Below are positions 53,119 through 62,332 of a DNA stretch of 64,000 bases, piece by piece (the first letter of the stretch is position 1; every line of letters begins with the position of its first letter). The translations under genes were made by a program, and so were the position numbers. This DNA is from Desulfarculaceae bacterium. Its GTDB lineage: Bacteria; Desulfobacterota; Desulfarculia; Desulfarculales; Desulfarculaceae. The stretch spans positions 139,001-203,000 of the forward strand of contig JAHLKT010000007.1 of NCBI GenBank assembly GCA_020444545.1, written 5' to 3'. The notes beneath the pieces were generated by a model that was not told the DNA's origin, made no database searches, and was given only the letters and a program-made list of their open reading frames with translations.

Positions 53119-54330
53119 ATGTGTGTATCCATTAAACCCTTGGCGAAGACCCTCGGGCTGCTGGGCCTTATGGCCCTGGCCGGTTTGCTGGTGGTTTCCC
53201 CTGCCTTGACCGGGACCGGCCTGGCCGAGACCAAAACCCTGAAGATCCTCTCCAACAACCCCTTCTCGGGCAAGGCCGCCTCTTGGGGCTTTTCCCAGGA
53301 CCGCGGCGTGGGCCTGGCGGTGGAAGCGGTGAACAAGGCCGGTGGCATCAAGATCGGCGACACCACCTACATGTGGGAAAAGATCCAGTGCGACAACCGC
53401 TACATTCCCGCTGACGCGATTTCCTGCCTGAAACGGGGCGTGGCCCAAGGGGCCAAGTTCATGTGCACCCTGGGCGGGGCGGTGACCAAGCCGCAAATTC
53501 CCCTGATCAACAAGAACAAAATAATCACCATCGCCGCCATTGCCGGCGGGGCCGACTTCACCAACGCCAAGAACAAGTACCTGTTCCGCACCATGCCTTC
53601 GGCCGACCTGACCATGGCCATCGAGGGCATCAAGATTTACAAGAAGCTCGGCGTCAAAAGGCTGGTGCTGCTCACCGCCGACAACGTTCTGGGGCACAGC
53701 GACGCCAAGACCCTGAAGAACGCGCTCAAGGTCAACAACATGAGTGACATCCTGGTGGCCGAGGAGTTCGTGCCCATCGACACCGGCGACTTCTCCCCGG
53801 CGCTTACCCGGATACTGGCAAAGAATCCCGACCATATCGAGGGCGGCGCCTGGCCCGCGGCGGGCCTGGCCCTTTTGATCAAGCAGGCCCGGGAGCTTGG
53901 CTACAAGGGCACCTTCACCAACCTCACCGGCGCTCCCAAGGTGGGCCCCCTGGTCAAGATCGGCGGCAAGAAGAACGTGGAAGGCGTGATCATGCTGCGC
54001 CTGTGGCCGCCGGACCAGCTTCCCACCCAGGCCTTCAAGGACTACTGGGCTAAGTACCGCAAGCTCTACGACCAGGACCCCGGGGCCAACAGCTGGGAGA
54101 GCTACATGGCCTTCATGCACATGTCGGCCGCAGTGCAAAAGGCCCAGAGCCTGGACCCGGACAAGATCGTGGCGGTCATGCGCGACCTGGAGATCAAGAG
54201 CCTGTTGGGCGACCTCAAGCTGATCGGCAAGGACAACCCCCTGCTGCCCGGCTACGGCATCAACAACCAGTACACCTCCCCGCTGCCCCTGACCGAGCTC
54301 AAGGACGGCAAGCCGGTGATCTGGCAGTAA
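53119..54330 (+). CDS. livJ: branched-chain-type ABC transporter substrate-binding protein
   Basis: 403 residues. A long signal peptide (~1-36, ending GLAE) precedes a type I periplasmic binding fold with LKILSNNPFSGKAASWG, CLKRGVAQGAKFMCTLGG and RMPSADLTMAIEGIK-like FRTMPSADLTMA. It delivers a small amide, amino acid or aromatic to LivHMGF. TAAGGAGG-type site before the ATG. A strong hairpin lies between it and livH and may limit permease expression. Confidence 0.88.
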   Translation: MCVSIKPLAKTLGLLGLMALAGLLVVSPALTGTGLAETKTLKILSNNPFSGKAASWGFSQDRGVGLAVEAVNKAGGIKIGDTTYMWEKIQCDNRYIPADAISCLKRGVAQGAKFMCTLGGAVTKPQIPLINKNKIITIAAIAGGADFTNAKNKYLFRTMPSADLTMAIEGIKIYKKLGVKRLVLLTADNVLGHSDAKTLKNALKVNNMSDILVAEEFVPIDTGDFSPALTRILAKNPDHIEGGAWPAAGLALLIKQARELGYKGTFTNLTGAPKVGPLVKIGGKKNVEGVIMLRLWPPDQLPTQAFKDYWAKYRKLYDQDPGANSWESYMAFMHMSAAVQKAQSLDPDKIVAVMRDLEIKSLLGDLKLIGKDNPLLPGYGINNQYTSPLPLTELKDGKPVIWQ

Positions 54331-54354
54331 GGCCGCGCGCCATCTAACCCCAAC

Positions 54355-54393
54355 GGCCGGCCGGCGCCCCCAAGCCCGGTGCGCCGGCCGGCC
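54355..54393 (+). promoter_or_regulatory. strong hairpin between binding protein and permease genes
   Basis: GGCCGGCCGGCGC pairs perfectly with GCGCCGGCCGGCC (13 bp). Little T follows, so it may act as a partial terminator or mRNA stabiliser giving more binding protein than permease. Confidence 0.6.
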
Positions 54394-54428
54394 TTGCTCA
54401 AAGACCCCAAGGGAAATCGGTTGACACC

Positions 54429-55292
54429 GTGACGACACAGATGTTCATGCAGATGGTGGTCACCGGGCTGGTGCTGGGTTCCATCTATATGTTGGTGGCC
54501 TCGGGGCTCACCCTGATCTACGGCATCATGCACCAGGTGAACATGGCCCACGGCGTGTTCTTCATGCTGGGCGCCATGGCCACCTATTACGCCACCGAGG
54601 TTTTGGGCCTGCCCTATTTCGTCTCCCTGTTTTCCCTGGTGCTGGTCTTTCCTTTTATCGGGGCGGCGTTCGAGCGATCCATCTTCCGCAACATCCGCCA
54701 CATCTGGCTGGCCGGCTACATGGCCACCGTGGGCGTGTGGATGCTCATGGAGGGCCTGGGCTGGCAGGTGTTCGGCACCGAGCAGAAAGCGGTGAGCTTC
54801 CCCATAACCGGCCTGATCCGTTTCCCGGGCGGGGCGGTGTTGCCGGCCAACAAGATGTGGGTGGGCATCATCGCCATCGCCATCATGGTGGGAGTCTACT
54901 ACCTGGTGGGCCGCACCACCCTGGGCCGCCAGCTCAGGGCGGTGGAGCAGAACCCCCGCGCCGCCGAGCTGATGGGCATCAACGCCGATCGGGCCGCGGC
55001 CAAGGGCTTCGCCCTGGGAGTTACCCTGGCCGCCCTGGCCGGCGGGCTGGTGAGCACCCTGTACTCGGTGGACCCCTCCTGCGGCTCCACCCCCATGCTC
55101 AAGGCCTTCATCATCATCATCCTGGGCGGCCTGGGCAGCGTCACCGGCTCGGTGATCGCGGCCTACATCCTGGGGTTCATCGACTCTTTCGGAGGCAGCC
55201 TCCTGGGGCACCAGGCCAGCCACTTCATGGGATTCGGCCTGGTGATCCTCATCCTCATCTTCAAACCGGCCGGGATCATGGGCGATGAATAA
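54429..55292 (+). CDS. livH: branched-chain-type ABC transporter permease (LivH)
   Basis: 287 residues, about eight membrane helices. GLVLGSIYMLVASGLTLIYG and NMAHGVFFMLGAMATYY open it; the cytoplasmic EAA-like segment is RAVEQNPRAAELMGINADRA. It begins with GTG after AATCGG and overlaps livM by 8 bp. Confidence 0.93.
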   Translation: MTTQMFMQMVVTGLVLGSIYMLVASGLTLIYGIMHQVNMAHGVFFMLGAMATYYATEVLGLPYFVSLFSLVLVFPFIGAAFERSIFRNIRHIWLAGYMATVGVWMLMEGLGWQVFGTEQKAVSFPITGLIRFPGGAVLPANKMWVGIIAIAIMVGVYYLVGRTTLGRQLRAVEQNPRAAELMGINADRAAAKGFALGVTLAALAGGLVSTLYSVDPSCGSTPMLKAFIIIILGGLGSVTGSVIAAYILGFIDSFGGSLLGHQASHFMGFGLVILILIFKPAGIMGDE

Positions 55293-56283
55293 GAAGCTGA
55301 TCCCCTATATCGCGGGGCTGGCGGTCATGGCCGTCCTGGCCCTGTTGCCGCCCCTGTTCAAGCTGGCCGCGCCGGAGATGTGGGAGCTCAGCGCCCACAT
55401 CGGCATCCGCATCCTGCTCAACGTGGGCTTCGGCCTGTGCCTGTGGCTGATGCTCCAGGCCGGTGAACTCAGCCTGGGCCAGGGCGGCTTCATCACCATC
55501 GGGGCCTACACCACCGGCATCCTGGTGGCCAAGTACGAGCTGATCAGCGTGGTGTGGCTGGGCTATCTGGCCGGGGCGGCGGTGGCCGCGCTGTTCGCCC
55601 TGATGCTGGGCTACCTCATCGTGCACCTCAAGCGAATCTTCTTTTTGCTGGTCACCTGGTCCTTCGCCGAGATGCTGCACCCGGTGCTCACCTCCTTCGA
55701 GCATCCCTTCGGCGGGGCCATGGGCATCATCGACATCCCCGGCCCGGAGGGCGTTTCCCTGTTCAGCGAGTCCTGGACCGGCTATTACTACATCGCCCTC
55801 CTATACGGCTTCGCGGTGCTCTGGCTGGTCTGGCGGGTGGCCGGTTCCAAGATCGGGCTGATCAACAAGTCCATCGGGCTCAACGACGAACTGGTCACCT
55901 TCTGCGGGCTCTACGTGCGCAAGTACAAGGTCATGGTCTTCGTGCTGGGCTGCTTCATCACCGGCATCGGCGGGGGCATCCTGGCCAGCTACCTCACGGC
56001 CATCTCGCCCGAGACCTTCACCTTCTTCACCTCGCTGGACATCATCATGTTCAACCTCATTGGAGGCATGGGCAGCATCGCCGGGCCCATCGTGGGGGCG
56101 GTGATCCTCACGGGCCTGAACGAGTACCTGTTCGCGGTGGGCTACTGGCGCATGGTGATCTACGGCCTGATCATCATCTTCTTCATCACCATGTTGCCCG
56201 GCGGCATGATCTCCCTGCCCGCGGTTATCCGCGCCCGGTTGAGCCGCGGCAACAAGGAGGGGGAGGCCGGTCATGGACGATAG
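55285..56283 (+). CDS. livM: branched-chain-type ABC transporter permease (LivM)
   Basis: 332 residues, about nine helices, with GELSLGQGGFITIGAYTTGI and MFNLIGGMGSIAGPIVGAVI, the latter two being LivM hallmarks. The end overlaps livG by 11 bp. Pairs with LivH. Confidence 0.92.
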   Translation: MNKKLIPYIAGLAVMAVLALLPPLFKLAAPEMWELSAHIGIRILLNVGFGLCLWLMLQAGELSLGQGGFITIGAYTTGILVAKYELISVVWLGYLAGAAVAALFALMLGYLIVHLKRIFFLLVTWSFAEMLHPVLTSFEHPFGGAMGIIDIPGPEGVSLFSESWTGYYYIALLYGFAVLWLVWRVAGSKIGLINKSIGLNDELVTFCGLYVRKYKVMVFVLGCFITGIGGGILASYLTAISPETFTFFTSLDIIMFNLIGGMGSIAGPIVGAVILTGLNEYLFAVGYWRMVIYGLIIIFFITMLPGGMISLPAVIRARLSRGNKEGEAGHGR

Positions 56284-57037
56284 GGAAATCCTGCGGGTGA
56301 GCGAGGTGGGCAAGAACTTCGGCGGGTTGGAGGCCCTGACCGAGGTGAGCTTCGCGGTGGAGACCGGCGAGTTCTTTGGGCTCATCGGGCCCAACGGCGC
56401 CGGCAAGTCGGTGATGGTCAACCTGATCAGCGGCATGTACCGCCCCAGCCGGGGACAGATCACCTTCGACGGCCAACTCATAACCGGCCTCAGGCCGGAC
56501 CGCATCATCAAGATGGGCCTCAGCCGCACCTTCCAGCACTCCACTCTGTTCTTCGACCTCACGGTGCGCCAGAACATCATGATGGGGGTGCGCGAACTGG
56601 CCGGGGTGGGCCTTTTGGAATCCATAATGCGCACCGCGGGGGCCCGGGCCAAGGATCGGGACATAGAGGCGCGGGCCCAGGAGGTGATGGAGACCCTGGA
56701 TCTGAGCGGGCAGGCCGAGGAAAAGGCGGCCAACCTGCCTTATGGCCTGCAAAAGGTGGTGGCCATCGGCATCGCCATCGCGCCTCGGCCCAAGGTGCTG
56801 GTCCTGGACGAGCCCCTCACCGGGCTGGTGGCCGCGGAGGTGGACCAGGTGATGGGCCATATCGCGGCGCTAAACCGCCAGGGCATGACCATCTTCATCA
56901 TCGAGCACAACATGCGGGCCATGATGCATCACTGCGGCCGCATGATGGTCTTGAGCTTCGGCAACAAGATCGCCGAGGGCGCCCCGTCGGAGATACAAAA
57001 GAACCCCGAAGTCATCAAATCCTATCTAGGGGAATAA
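56273..57037 (+). CDS. livG: ABC transporter ATPase (LivG)
   Basis: 254 residues. Walker A is GPNGAGKSVMVNLISG, Walker B VLVLDEP, the H-loop FIIEHNM. The C-loop reads LPYGLQKVVAIGIAIA, departing from the usual LivG form by losing the conserved Arg after the helix start. The LivG-specific PEVIKSYLGE end is present. Confidence 0.92.
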   Translation: MDDREILRVSEVGKNFGGLEALTEVSFAVETGEFFGLIGPNGAGKSVMVNLISGMYRPSRGQITFDGQLITGLRPDRIIKMGLSRTFQHSTLFFDLTVRQNIMMGVRELAGVGLLESIMRTAGARAKDRDIEARAQEVMETLDLSGQAEEKAANLPYGLQKVVAIGIAIAPRPKVLVLDEPLTGLVAAEVDQVMGHIAALNRQGMTIFIIEHNMRAMMHHCGRMMVLSFGNKIAEGAPSEIQKNPEVIKSYLGE

Positions 57038-57039
57038 GC

Positions 57040-57756
57040 TTGGCCTTGCTGGAGTTGAAACAGGTCGTGGCGGGCTATGGCCCGGCGGTGGCCCTGCACG
57101 AAGTCAGCCTGACCCTGGAGGCGGGGCAGCGCGTCTCCCTCCTGGGGGCCAACGGGGCCGGCAAGAGCTCCACGGTCAACGTGATCAGCGGGCTGTTGCC
57201 CATCCGCGCGGGAGAGGTTTGGTTCCAGGGCCAGAGGATCGACCAGGTGCCCGCCCACCGGGTGGTGGGCCTGGGCATCGCCCAGATACCCGAAGGCCGC
57301 CTGGTCTTCCCCAAGATGACGGTGTGGGAGAACCTGGAGCTGGGGGCCACCGCCCTGGGCGACCAGGCCCAGAAAAACGAGCTGCTGCGCGAGGTGTACG
57401 AGCTTTTTCCCCGTTTGGCCGAGCGGCGCAAGCAGCTGGCCGGCACCATGAGCGGGGGCGAGCAGCAGATGCTGGCCGTGGGGCGCGCCCTGATGTCCCG
57501 GCCCAGGCTGATCCTTTCCGACGAGATATCCATGGGCCTGGCCCCCATGGTGGTGCGCGACATCTACGACACTCTGTTGCGCATCAACCAGGAGTGGGGG
57601 GTGACCCTTTTGATGGTGGAGCAGGAGGCCAAGCTGGCCCTGGAAGTGGCCGACACCTGCCACCTGCTGGAATCCGGGCACATCGTGGCCTCGGGCACCG
57701 CCCGGGAGATGGCCCAGAGCGAGCTGGTGCGCAAAGTGTATTTGGCCGAAGACTAG
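57040..57756 (+). CDS. livF: ABC transporter ATPase (LivF)
   Basis: 238 residues, TTG start. Walker A GANGAGKSSTVNVISG, signature TMSGGEQQMLAVGRALMSRP, Walker B LILSDEISMGLAP and EGRLVFPKMTVWENL, all typical of LivF. Completes the LivJHMGF uptake system. Confidence 0.93.
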   Translation: MALLELKQVVAGYGPAVALHEVSLTLEAGQRVSLLGANGAGKSSTVNVISGLLPIRAGEVWFQGQRIDQVPAHRVVGLGIAQIPEGRLVFPKMTVWENLELGATALGDQAQKNELLREVYELFPRLAERRKQLAGTMSGGEQQMLAVGRALMSRPRLILSDEISMGLAPMVVRDIYDTLLRINQEWGVTLLMVEQEAKLALEVADTCHLLESGHIVASGTAREMAQSELVRKVYLAED

Positions 57757-57807
57757 GCTGTTCGATGTCCCGGCCCCGGGAGACGGGGTCCGGCCGAGGG
57801 AGTAATC

Positions 57808-59136
57808 ATGTCCGGGACCAGCAGTTCGGTGTTTCCCCGCCGCCTGGGCGAGCCGTTGCCCATGGCGGTTTCCGGCGAGGGGGTTTGGCTTTTCGACGCG
57901 GACGGCAAGCGCTATCTCGACGCCTCGGGGGGCGCGGTGGTGGTCAACCTGGGCCATGCCAGGGAAGAGATAGTCCGGGCGGTGGCCGAGCAAATGGGCA
58001 AGCTTTCCTACGCCCATCCCACCATGTTCACCAGCGTGCCGGTGGAGGATTTGGCCACGGCTCTGTCCGCCCATACCCCCGGCGATTTGAATCGCTTCTA
58101 CTTCATGACCTCCGGTTCGGAGGCCAACGAGACCGCCATAAAGCTGGCCCGGCAGATCCACCAGGCCCGGGGGGAGCACGACAGGACCGTGCTGATCTCC
58201 CGCTGGCGCTCCTACCACGGCCTGACCATGGGCGCCTTGGCCGCGGCCGGCCGCCCGGCCTTCCGCACGGCCTACATGCCTATGATTCACGACGCGGTGC
58301 ACATACCGCCGCCCTATTGCCTGCGCTGCTCCTACGGTTTGGAGCACCCCTCCTGCGGGCTGCGCTGCGCCTTGGCCCTGGATGAGACCATCCAGAACCT
58401 GGGCCCCAAGGTGGTCTCGGCCTTTCTTATCGAGCCGGTGAGCGGCGCCACCCTGGCCGGGTGGCCTCCTCCGGAAGGCTACCTGGAGATGGTGCGTGAT
58501 ATCTGCAGCCGATACGGGGTGCTTTTGATCTTCGACGAGGTCATGACCGGCATGGGGCGCACGGGCGACTGGTTCGCCGGTTGCCGCTATGGGGTGACCC
58601 CGGACATGATGACCCTGGGCAAGGGGCTCACCGGCGGTCATTTGGCCTTGTCCGCCGTGGCGGTGAGCCAGGAGCATTACGCGGCGGTGGAGCAAGGCCT
58701 GGGCGCCTTCAACCACGGCGGCACCTACAGCCACCACCCGGTGGGCTGCGCCGCCGGCTTGGCCGCGGTGCGCATTCTGGAGAAGGAAAAACTTGTCGAG
58801 CGGGCCGGGGCCATGGAGCCTTTTTTGGGGGAGCAGCTTAGCCGGCACTTGCTCGACTCGCCTTTCGTGGCCAGCGTGAGGGGAGTCGGCATGCTCTGGG
58901 GCGTGGAGCTGGTGGCCGACAAACAGACTTTGCGGCCCTTTGCCCGGAGCGAAAAGGTGACCGAGCGCCTGTGGCAGCATCTTTTCGAGCGTGGCATCCT
59001 CGTGTATAAGGCGGTAGGTTTGGCCGGCGTGGATGGGGACGCCTTGGTGGTGTCGCCGCCTTTTATCATGGACCGGGAACAAATCACCCAGGTGGCCGTT
59101 GCCATTAAAGAGGCCATCAACGAGGTGCTGGGTTAA
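57808..59136 (+). CDS. class III PLP aminotransferase
   Basis: 442 residues of the omega-amino-acid / GABA aminotransferase family. NRFYFMTSGSEANETAIKLA binds PLP phosphate, IFDEVMTGMGRTG holds the PLP Asp and TLGKGLTGG the Schiff-base Lys. A CLRC/CGLRC cysteine group near residue 170 is seen in many members. It most likely transaminates an omega-amino acid produced by lactam opening. It is co-directional with the ABC genes and pxp genes. Confidence 0.92.
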   Translation: MSGTSSSVFPRRLGEPLPMAVSGEGVWLFDADGKRYLDASGGAVVVNLGHAREEIVRAVAEQMGKLSYAHPTMFTSVPVEDLATALSAHTPGDLNRFYFMTSGSEANETAIKLARQIHQARGEHDRTVLISRWRSYHGLTMGALAAAGRPAFRTAYMPMIHDAVHIPPPYCLRCSYGLEHPSCGLRCALALDETIQNLGPKVVSAFLIEPVSGATLAGWPPPEGYLEMVRDICSRYGVLLIFDEVMTGMGRTGDWFAGCRYGVTPDMMTLGKGLTGGHLALSAVAVSQEHYAAVEQGLGAFNHGGTYSHHPVGCAAGLAAVRILEKEKLVERAGAMEPFLGEQLSRHLLDSPFVASVRGVGMLWGVELVADKQTLRPFARSEKVTERLWQHLFERGILVYKAVGLAGVDGDALVVSPPFIMDREQITQVAVAIKEAINEVLG

Positions 59137-59146
59137 TCGATAGAGC

Positions 59147-59884
59147 ATGCTTTTCCCGAAGCCTCAATTAAAGCCGTCCGGGGACCGTGCCTTGCGCATA
59201 ACCTTTGGGGACGAGCGCAGCCTGGAGGTCAACCGCCCGGTGCGGGCCTTGAGCGGTATGCTCGAGTCCCAATCCATCCCCGGCCTGCGGGAGATGGTGC
59301 CCACCTACGCCTCCTTGACCGTGCTCTACGATCCCGACGCCGTCGCTTTCCAGGAGCTGAAGTCGCGCCTGGAGGAGATGGCCGAGACGGCCATGAGCCG
59401 CAAGGATGAGGAAAACGCGGGAAGGCTGCTGCGCATACCGGTTTGCTACCAGGGGCCCTATGCGCCGGACATGGAATATATCTGCGACTACACCGGACTC
59501 AGCCCGCGGGAAGTGATCAGCCTGCACACCCAAGAAGCCTACTTCGTGTTTCAGCTCGGCTTCACCCCCGGCTGCCCTTTCATCGGGCCTTTGCAGGAGC
59601 AGCTGCACGTGCCCCTGATGCAGTCGCCGCGCACCCACACCCCCAAGGGGGCGGTGGCCATCAGCGTGGGGCAAACCGTGATTTACCCCCGGGCCACCCC
59701 GGGGGGCATGCGCATAGTGGGCAGCACCCCGGTGCAGCTTTTCCAGCTCGAGCATTCGGACCTGACCCTGTTCAAACCGGGGGACCGGGTGCGGTTCGCC
59801 GCCGTGGACCTGGCCGAGTATCGGGACATAGAGGCGCGGGCCGTAAAGCTTTACGACGGGGTGGAGATCCTCGGCCATGACTGA
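59147..59884 (+). CDS. pxpB: 5-oxoprolinase subunit B
   Basis: 245 residues of the PxpB/KipI family. FQLGFTPGCPFIGPL and the PRTHTPKGAVAISVGQTVIYP stretch are diagnostic. With PxpA and PxpC it hydrolyses 5-oxoproline to glutamate using ATP. It starts 10 bp after the aminotransferase and overlaps pxpC by 8 bp. Confidence 0.92.
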   Translation: MLFPKPQLKPSGDRALRITFGDERSLEVNRPVRALSGMLESQSIPGLREMVPTYASLTVLYDPDAVAFQELKSRLEEMAETAMSRKDEENAGRLLRIPVCYQGPYAPDMEYICDYTGLSPREVISLHTQEAYFVFQLGFTPGCPFIGPLQEQLHVPLMQSPRTHTPKGAVAISVGQTVIYPRATPGGMRIVGSTPVQLFQLEHSDLTLFKPGDRVRFAAVDLAEYRDIEARAVKLYDGVEILGHD

Positions 59885-60833
59885 GGGCGTTGCCTTCATA
59901 AGGGTTTTGCAACCCGGCGCCCAAAGCTCGGTGCAAGACTTGGGCAGGCCGGGATATCAGAGCCTGGGCATTGCCGAGGCCGGAGGCATGGACTGCTACT
60001 CCCTGGTGCAGGCCAACCGCCTGTTGGGTAACCCGGACAACGCCGCCGCCCTGGAGATGACCCTGGTGGGCCCCAGGCTGCGCTTCCAGCGGGACGGAAG
60101 CTTCGCTCTGGCCGGCGCCGACCTTTCGGCCCGGCTGGGCGGCGAGCCCCTCGCGCCGGGGCGGGCCTACCGCGCCGCAGCGGGGCAGGTGTTGAAGTTC
60201 GGTCCCCGGCGCAACGGCATGCGGGCCTATCTGGCGGTCCCGGGCGGTATGGACACCCCCCTGGTCCTGGGCAGCCGCTCCACCTACATCTATGCCGGTT
60301 TCGGAGGCCCCGCGGGGCGATCCCTGCAAAAGGACGATCTGCTGCAATGCCTTTCCGACCCTGAAAGCGTCCGGGCGACCTCTGATGTGCCCGCCGATTT
60401 GCTGCTGCCCCTGGACGGCCCCCGGGTGCTCAGGGTCGTAATCGGCCCGCAAGAGGAGCGCTTCACCAGCCAGGGCATCGCGACTTTTCTAAGCTCCACT
60501 TTTAAGGTGACCACCGAGTCCAACCGCATGGGCTACCGCCTCGACGGGCCGCGTATAGAGCACTCCGACGGGCCTATCGTGGTGAGCGAGGCCACGCCCT
60601 TGGGCGCGGTCCAGGTGCCGGGCCAGGGGCGCCCGGTGCTGCTGCTCAGGGAGCGCGGCACCACCGGCGGTTACACCAAGATCGCTTGCATCATATCCGC
60701 CGACATCGACAAGGTGGGCCAAGCGCCGCCCGGGTTCGAGATAAGCTTCCAAGCCGTGGAATTGGACCAGGCGCACCAGGCCGAGCGCCAAAGGTGGCTC
60801 GCCTTGGATGCCTGGCTTCCGCCAATCAAGTGA
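59877..60833 (+). CDS. pxpC: 5-oxoprolinase subunit C
   Basis: 318 residues of the PxpC/KipA family (cyclophilin-like). QPGAQSSVQDLGRPGYQSLG opens it, GGMDTPLVLGSRSTYIYAGF and TSNRMGYRL-like TESNRMGYRLDGP follow, and RPVLLLRERGTTGGYTKIA is diagnostic. Works with PxpB. Confidence 0.92.
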   Translation: MTEGVAFIRVLQPGAQSSVQDLGRPGYQSLGIAEAGGMDCYSLVQANRLLGNPDNAAALEMTLVGPRLRFQRDGSFALAGADLSARLGGEPLAPGRAYRAAAGQVLKFGPRRNGMRAYLAVPGGMDTPLVLGSRSTYIYAGFGGPAGRSLQKDDLLQCLSDPESVRATSDVPADLLLPLDGPRVLRVVIGPQEERFTSQGIATFLSSTFKVTTESNRMGYRLDGPRIEHSDGPIVVSEATPLGAVQVPGQGRPVLLLRERGTTGGYTKIACIISADIDKVGQAPPGFEISFQAVELDQAHQAERQRWLALDAWLPPIK

Positions 60834-60843
60834 GGCAATGTAA

Positions 60844-61623
60844 ATGAGCGTGATAGACCTCAACTGCGACATGGGCGAAAGCTTCGGGCCCTACAGCATG
60901 GGTTATGACCAGCAGGTGATGGAGCACATCACCTCGGCTAACATCGCCTGCGGCTGGCACGCCGGAGACCCGGTGGTAATGAACAAGACCGTGGCCATGG
61001 CGGCCGAACACGGCGTAAGCGTGGGCGCCCACCCCGGCTATCCGGACCTGCTGGGATTCGGCCGGCGGCACATGGAATGCTCACCTGCGGAGCTGCGCGA
61101 CTACGTTGTTTACCAAGTGGGTGCTCTGGACGCATTTTGCCGCCTGCACGGCATCGCCCTCAGCCACGTGAAGCCCCACGGCAAGCTCTACCTCGATTGC
61201 CTGGATCGGGAGGATCAGGCCAGGGTCATCGCCCAGGCGGTCTACGATTACAATCCCGGGCTCATCTATGTGGCCTTTGCCGGTGCCAGGGGCGAGGTGA
61301 TGCGACAGGTGGCCAAGCAAGTGGGGCTCAAGGTGGCCTTCGAGGCCTTTCCCGACCGGGCCTACACTCCCCAAGGCACCCTCACCCTTAGGGGGGAGCC
61401 CGGCGCGGTGGTCACGGACCCGGCCGAGGTCGCCGAGAGGGCCTACCGGGTGGCCACGGAGCAAAAGATGGTCACTACCGACGGCAGCGTGATCGACCTG
61501 GAAGCGCAGACCCTTTGCGTGCACGGCGACACGCCCACCGCCCTGGAGTTGGTTAAGTCCATCCGCGGGAAACTGACCGCCGAGGGAGTGAAAGTTGCCC
61601 CTATGTCCGAATTCCTGCAATAG
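60844..61623 (+). CDS. pxpA: 5-oxoprolinase subunit A (LamB/YcsF)
   Basis: 259 residues. DLNCDMGESFGPYSMGYDQQ, ANIACGWHAGDP, GAHPGYPDLLGFGRR and VKPHGKLY are the YcsF signatures. Completes pxpBCA. The set could act on 5-oxoproline itself or on another lactam of the island. Confidence 0.94.
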   Translation: MSVIDLNCDMGESFGPYSMGYDQQVMEHITSANIACGWHAGDPVVMNKTVAMAAEHGVSVGAHPGYPDLLGFGRRHMECSPAELRDYVVYQVGALDAFCRLHGIALSHVKPHGKLYLDCLDREDQARVIAQAVYDYNPGLIYVAFAGARGEVMRQVAKQVGLKVAFEAFPDRAYTPQGTLTLRGEPGAVVTDPAEVAERAYRVATEQKMVTTDGSVIDLEAQTLCVHGDTPTALELVKSIRGKLTAEGVKVAPMSEFLQ

Positions 61624-61720
61624 TTCTTTAAGGCGAGCCAACTAGAGGCGCAGGCCCTGAGCCTGAATATCACGATTTCTACTATCAAATTTATCCGATA
61701 CAAAACACAGGCTGTTTAGC

Positions 61721-61879
61721 TTCCCTCTGGAGAAGTCCTTTGAGGAGCGGCTCCCGGCGGCGGCCCAAAGCGCCCTGGCCCGCCGCCAAGGACTGCCGCC
61801 CCAGGGAGGAGTGGTGGCCCTGGCCGCGGCCGGCACAGGTTTCACCTGCGCGGCGGCCGCGCTACAATGGGGTGTCTGA
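61721..61879 (+). pseudogene. possible C-terminal remnant of a beta-ketoacyl-ACP synthase III-like gene
   Basis: An open frame without a start ends at TGA 61877-61879. Its last residues, QGGVVALAAAGTGFTCAAAA then LQWGV, match the G-D-x-V-x-L-x-A-x-G-x-G-x-T-W end of FabH-like enzymes. Only about 50 residues remain and the active-site regions are absent. Confidence 0.4.
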
Positions 61880-61902
61880 GATAACCAGAAAGGTATGCAG
61901 CC

Positions 61903-62331
61903 ATGAGCCAAGTCAACAGCATCGACCGCCTGAGCGTGGGCCAGATCTACGAGACCACCTTGACCGTGGATGAAAAGCGCATCGCCGCCTTTGCCGAGGC
62001 CACCGGCGACGACAACCCCATCCACTTTGACGACGAGGCCGCGGCCAAAAGCATCTTCGGCCGCCGGGTGGCCCAGGGCATGCTCACCGCCGGGTTCATC
62101 TCCGGGGTGTTCGGCACCCAGTTCCCCGGCTCGGGCACCATCTACATGTCCCAGTCGGTGCGCTTCCAGCGCCCGGTGTTCATAGGCGACGACATCACCG
62201 TGCGCCTCGAGGTCTTGGAGATGTGGCCCGAGAAAAACCGCATCCGGGTGGCGACCACCTGCCTCAACCAGGAAGGCCAGGAAGTGCTCAGCGGCGAGGC
62301 CATGGTCATGCCGCCCCCCAAGGACGCCTGA
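61903..62331 (+). CDS. MaoC-like (R)-enoyl-CoA hydratase
   Basis: 142 residues, a single hot-dog domain. The catalytic Asp/His are in FAEATGDDNPIHFDDEAA, as in PhaJ. FGRRVAQGMLTAGFIS and MSQSVRFQRPVF complete the fold. It hydrates trans-2-enoyl-CoA, for beta-oxidation or polyester synthesis. AGAAAGG before the ATG. Confidence 0.9.
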   Translation: MSQVNSIDRLSVGQIYETTLTVDEKRIAAFAEATGDDNPIHFDDEAAAKSIFGRRVAQGMLTAGFISGVFGTQFPGSGTIYMSQSVRFQRPVFIGDDITVRLEVLEMWPEKNRIRVATTCLNQEGQEVLSGEAMVMPPPKDA

Positions 62332-62332
62332 G

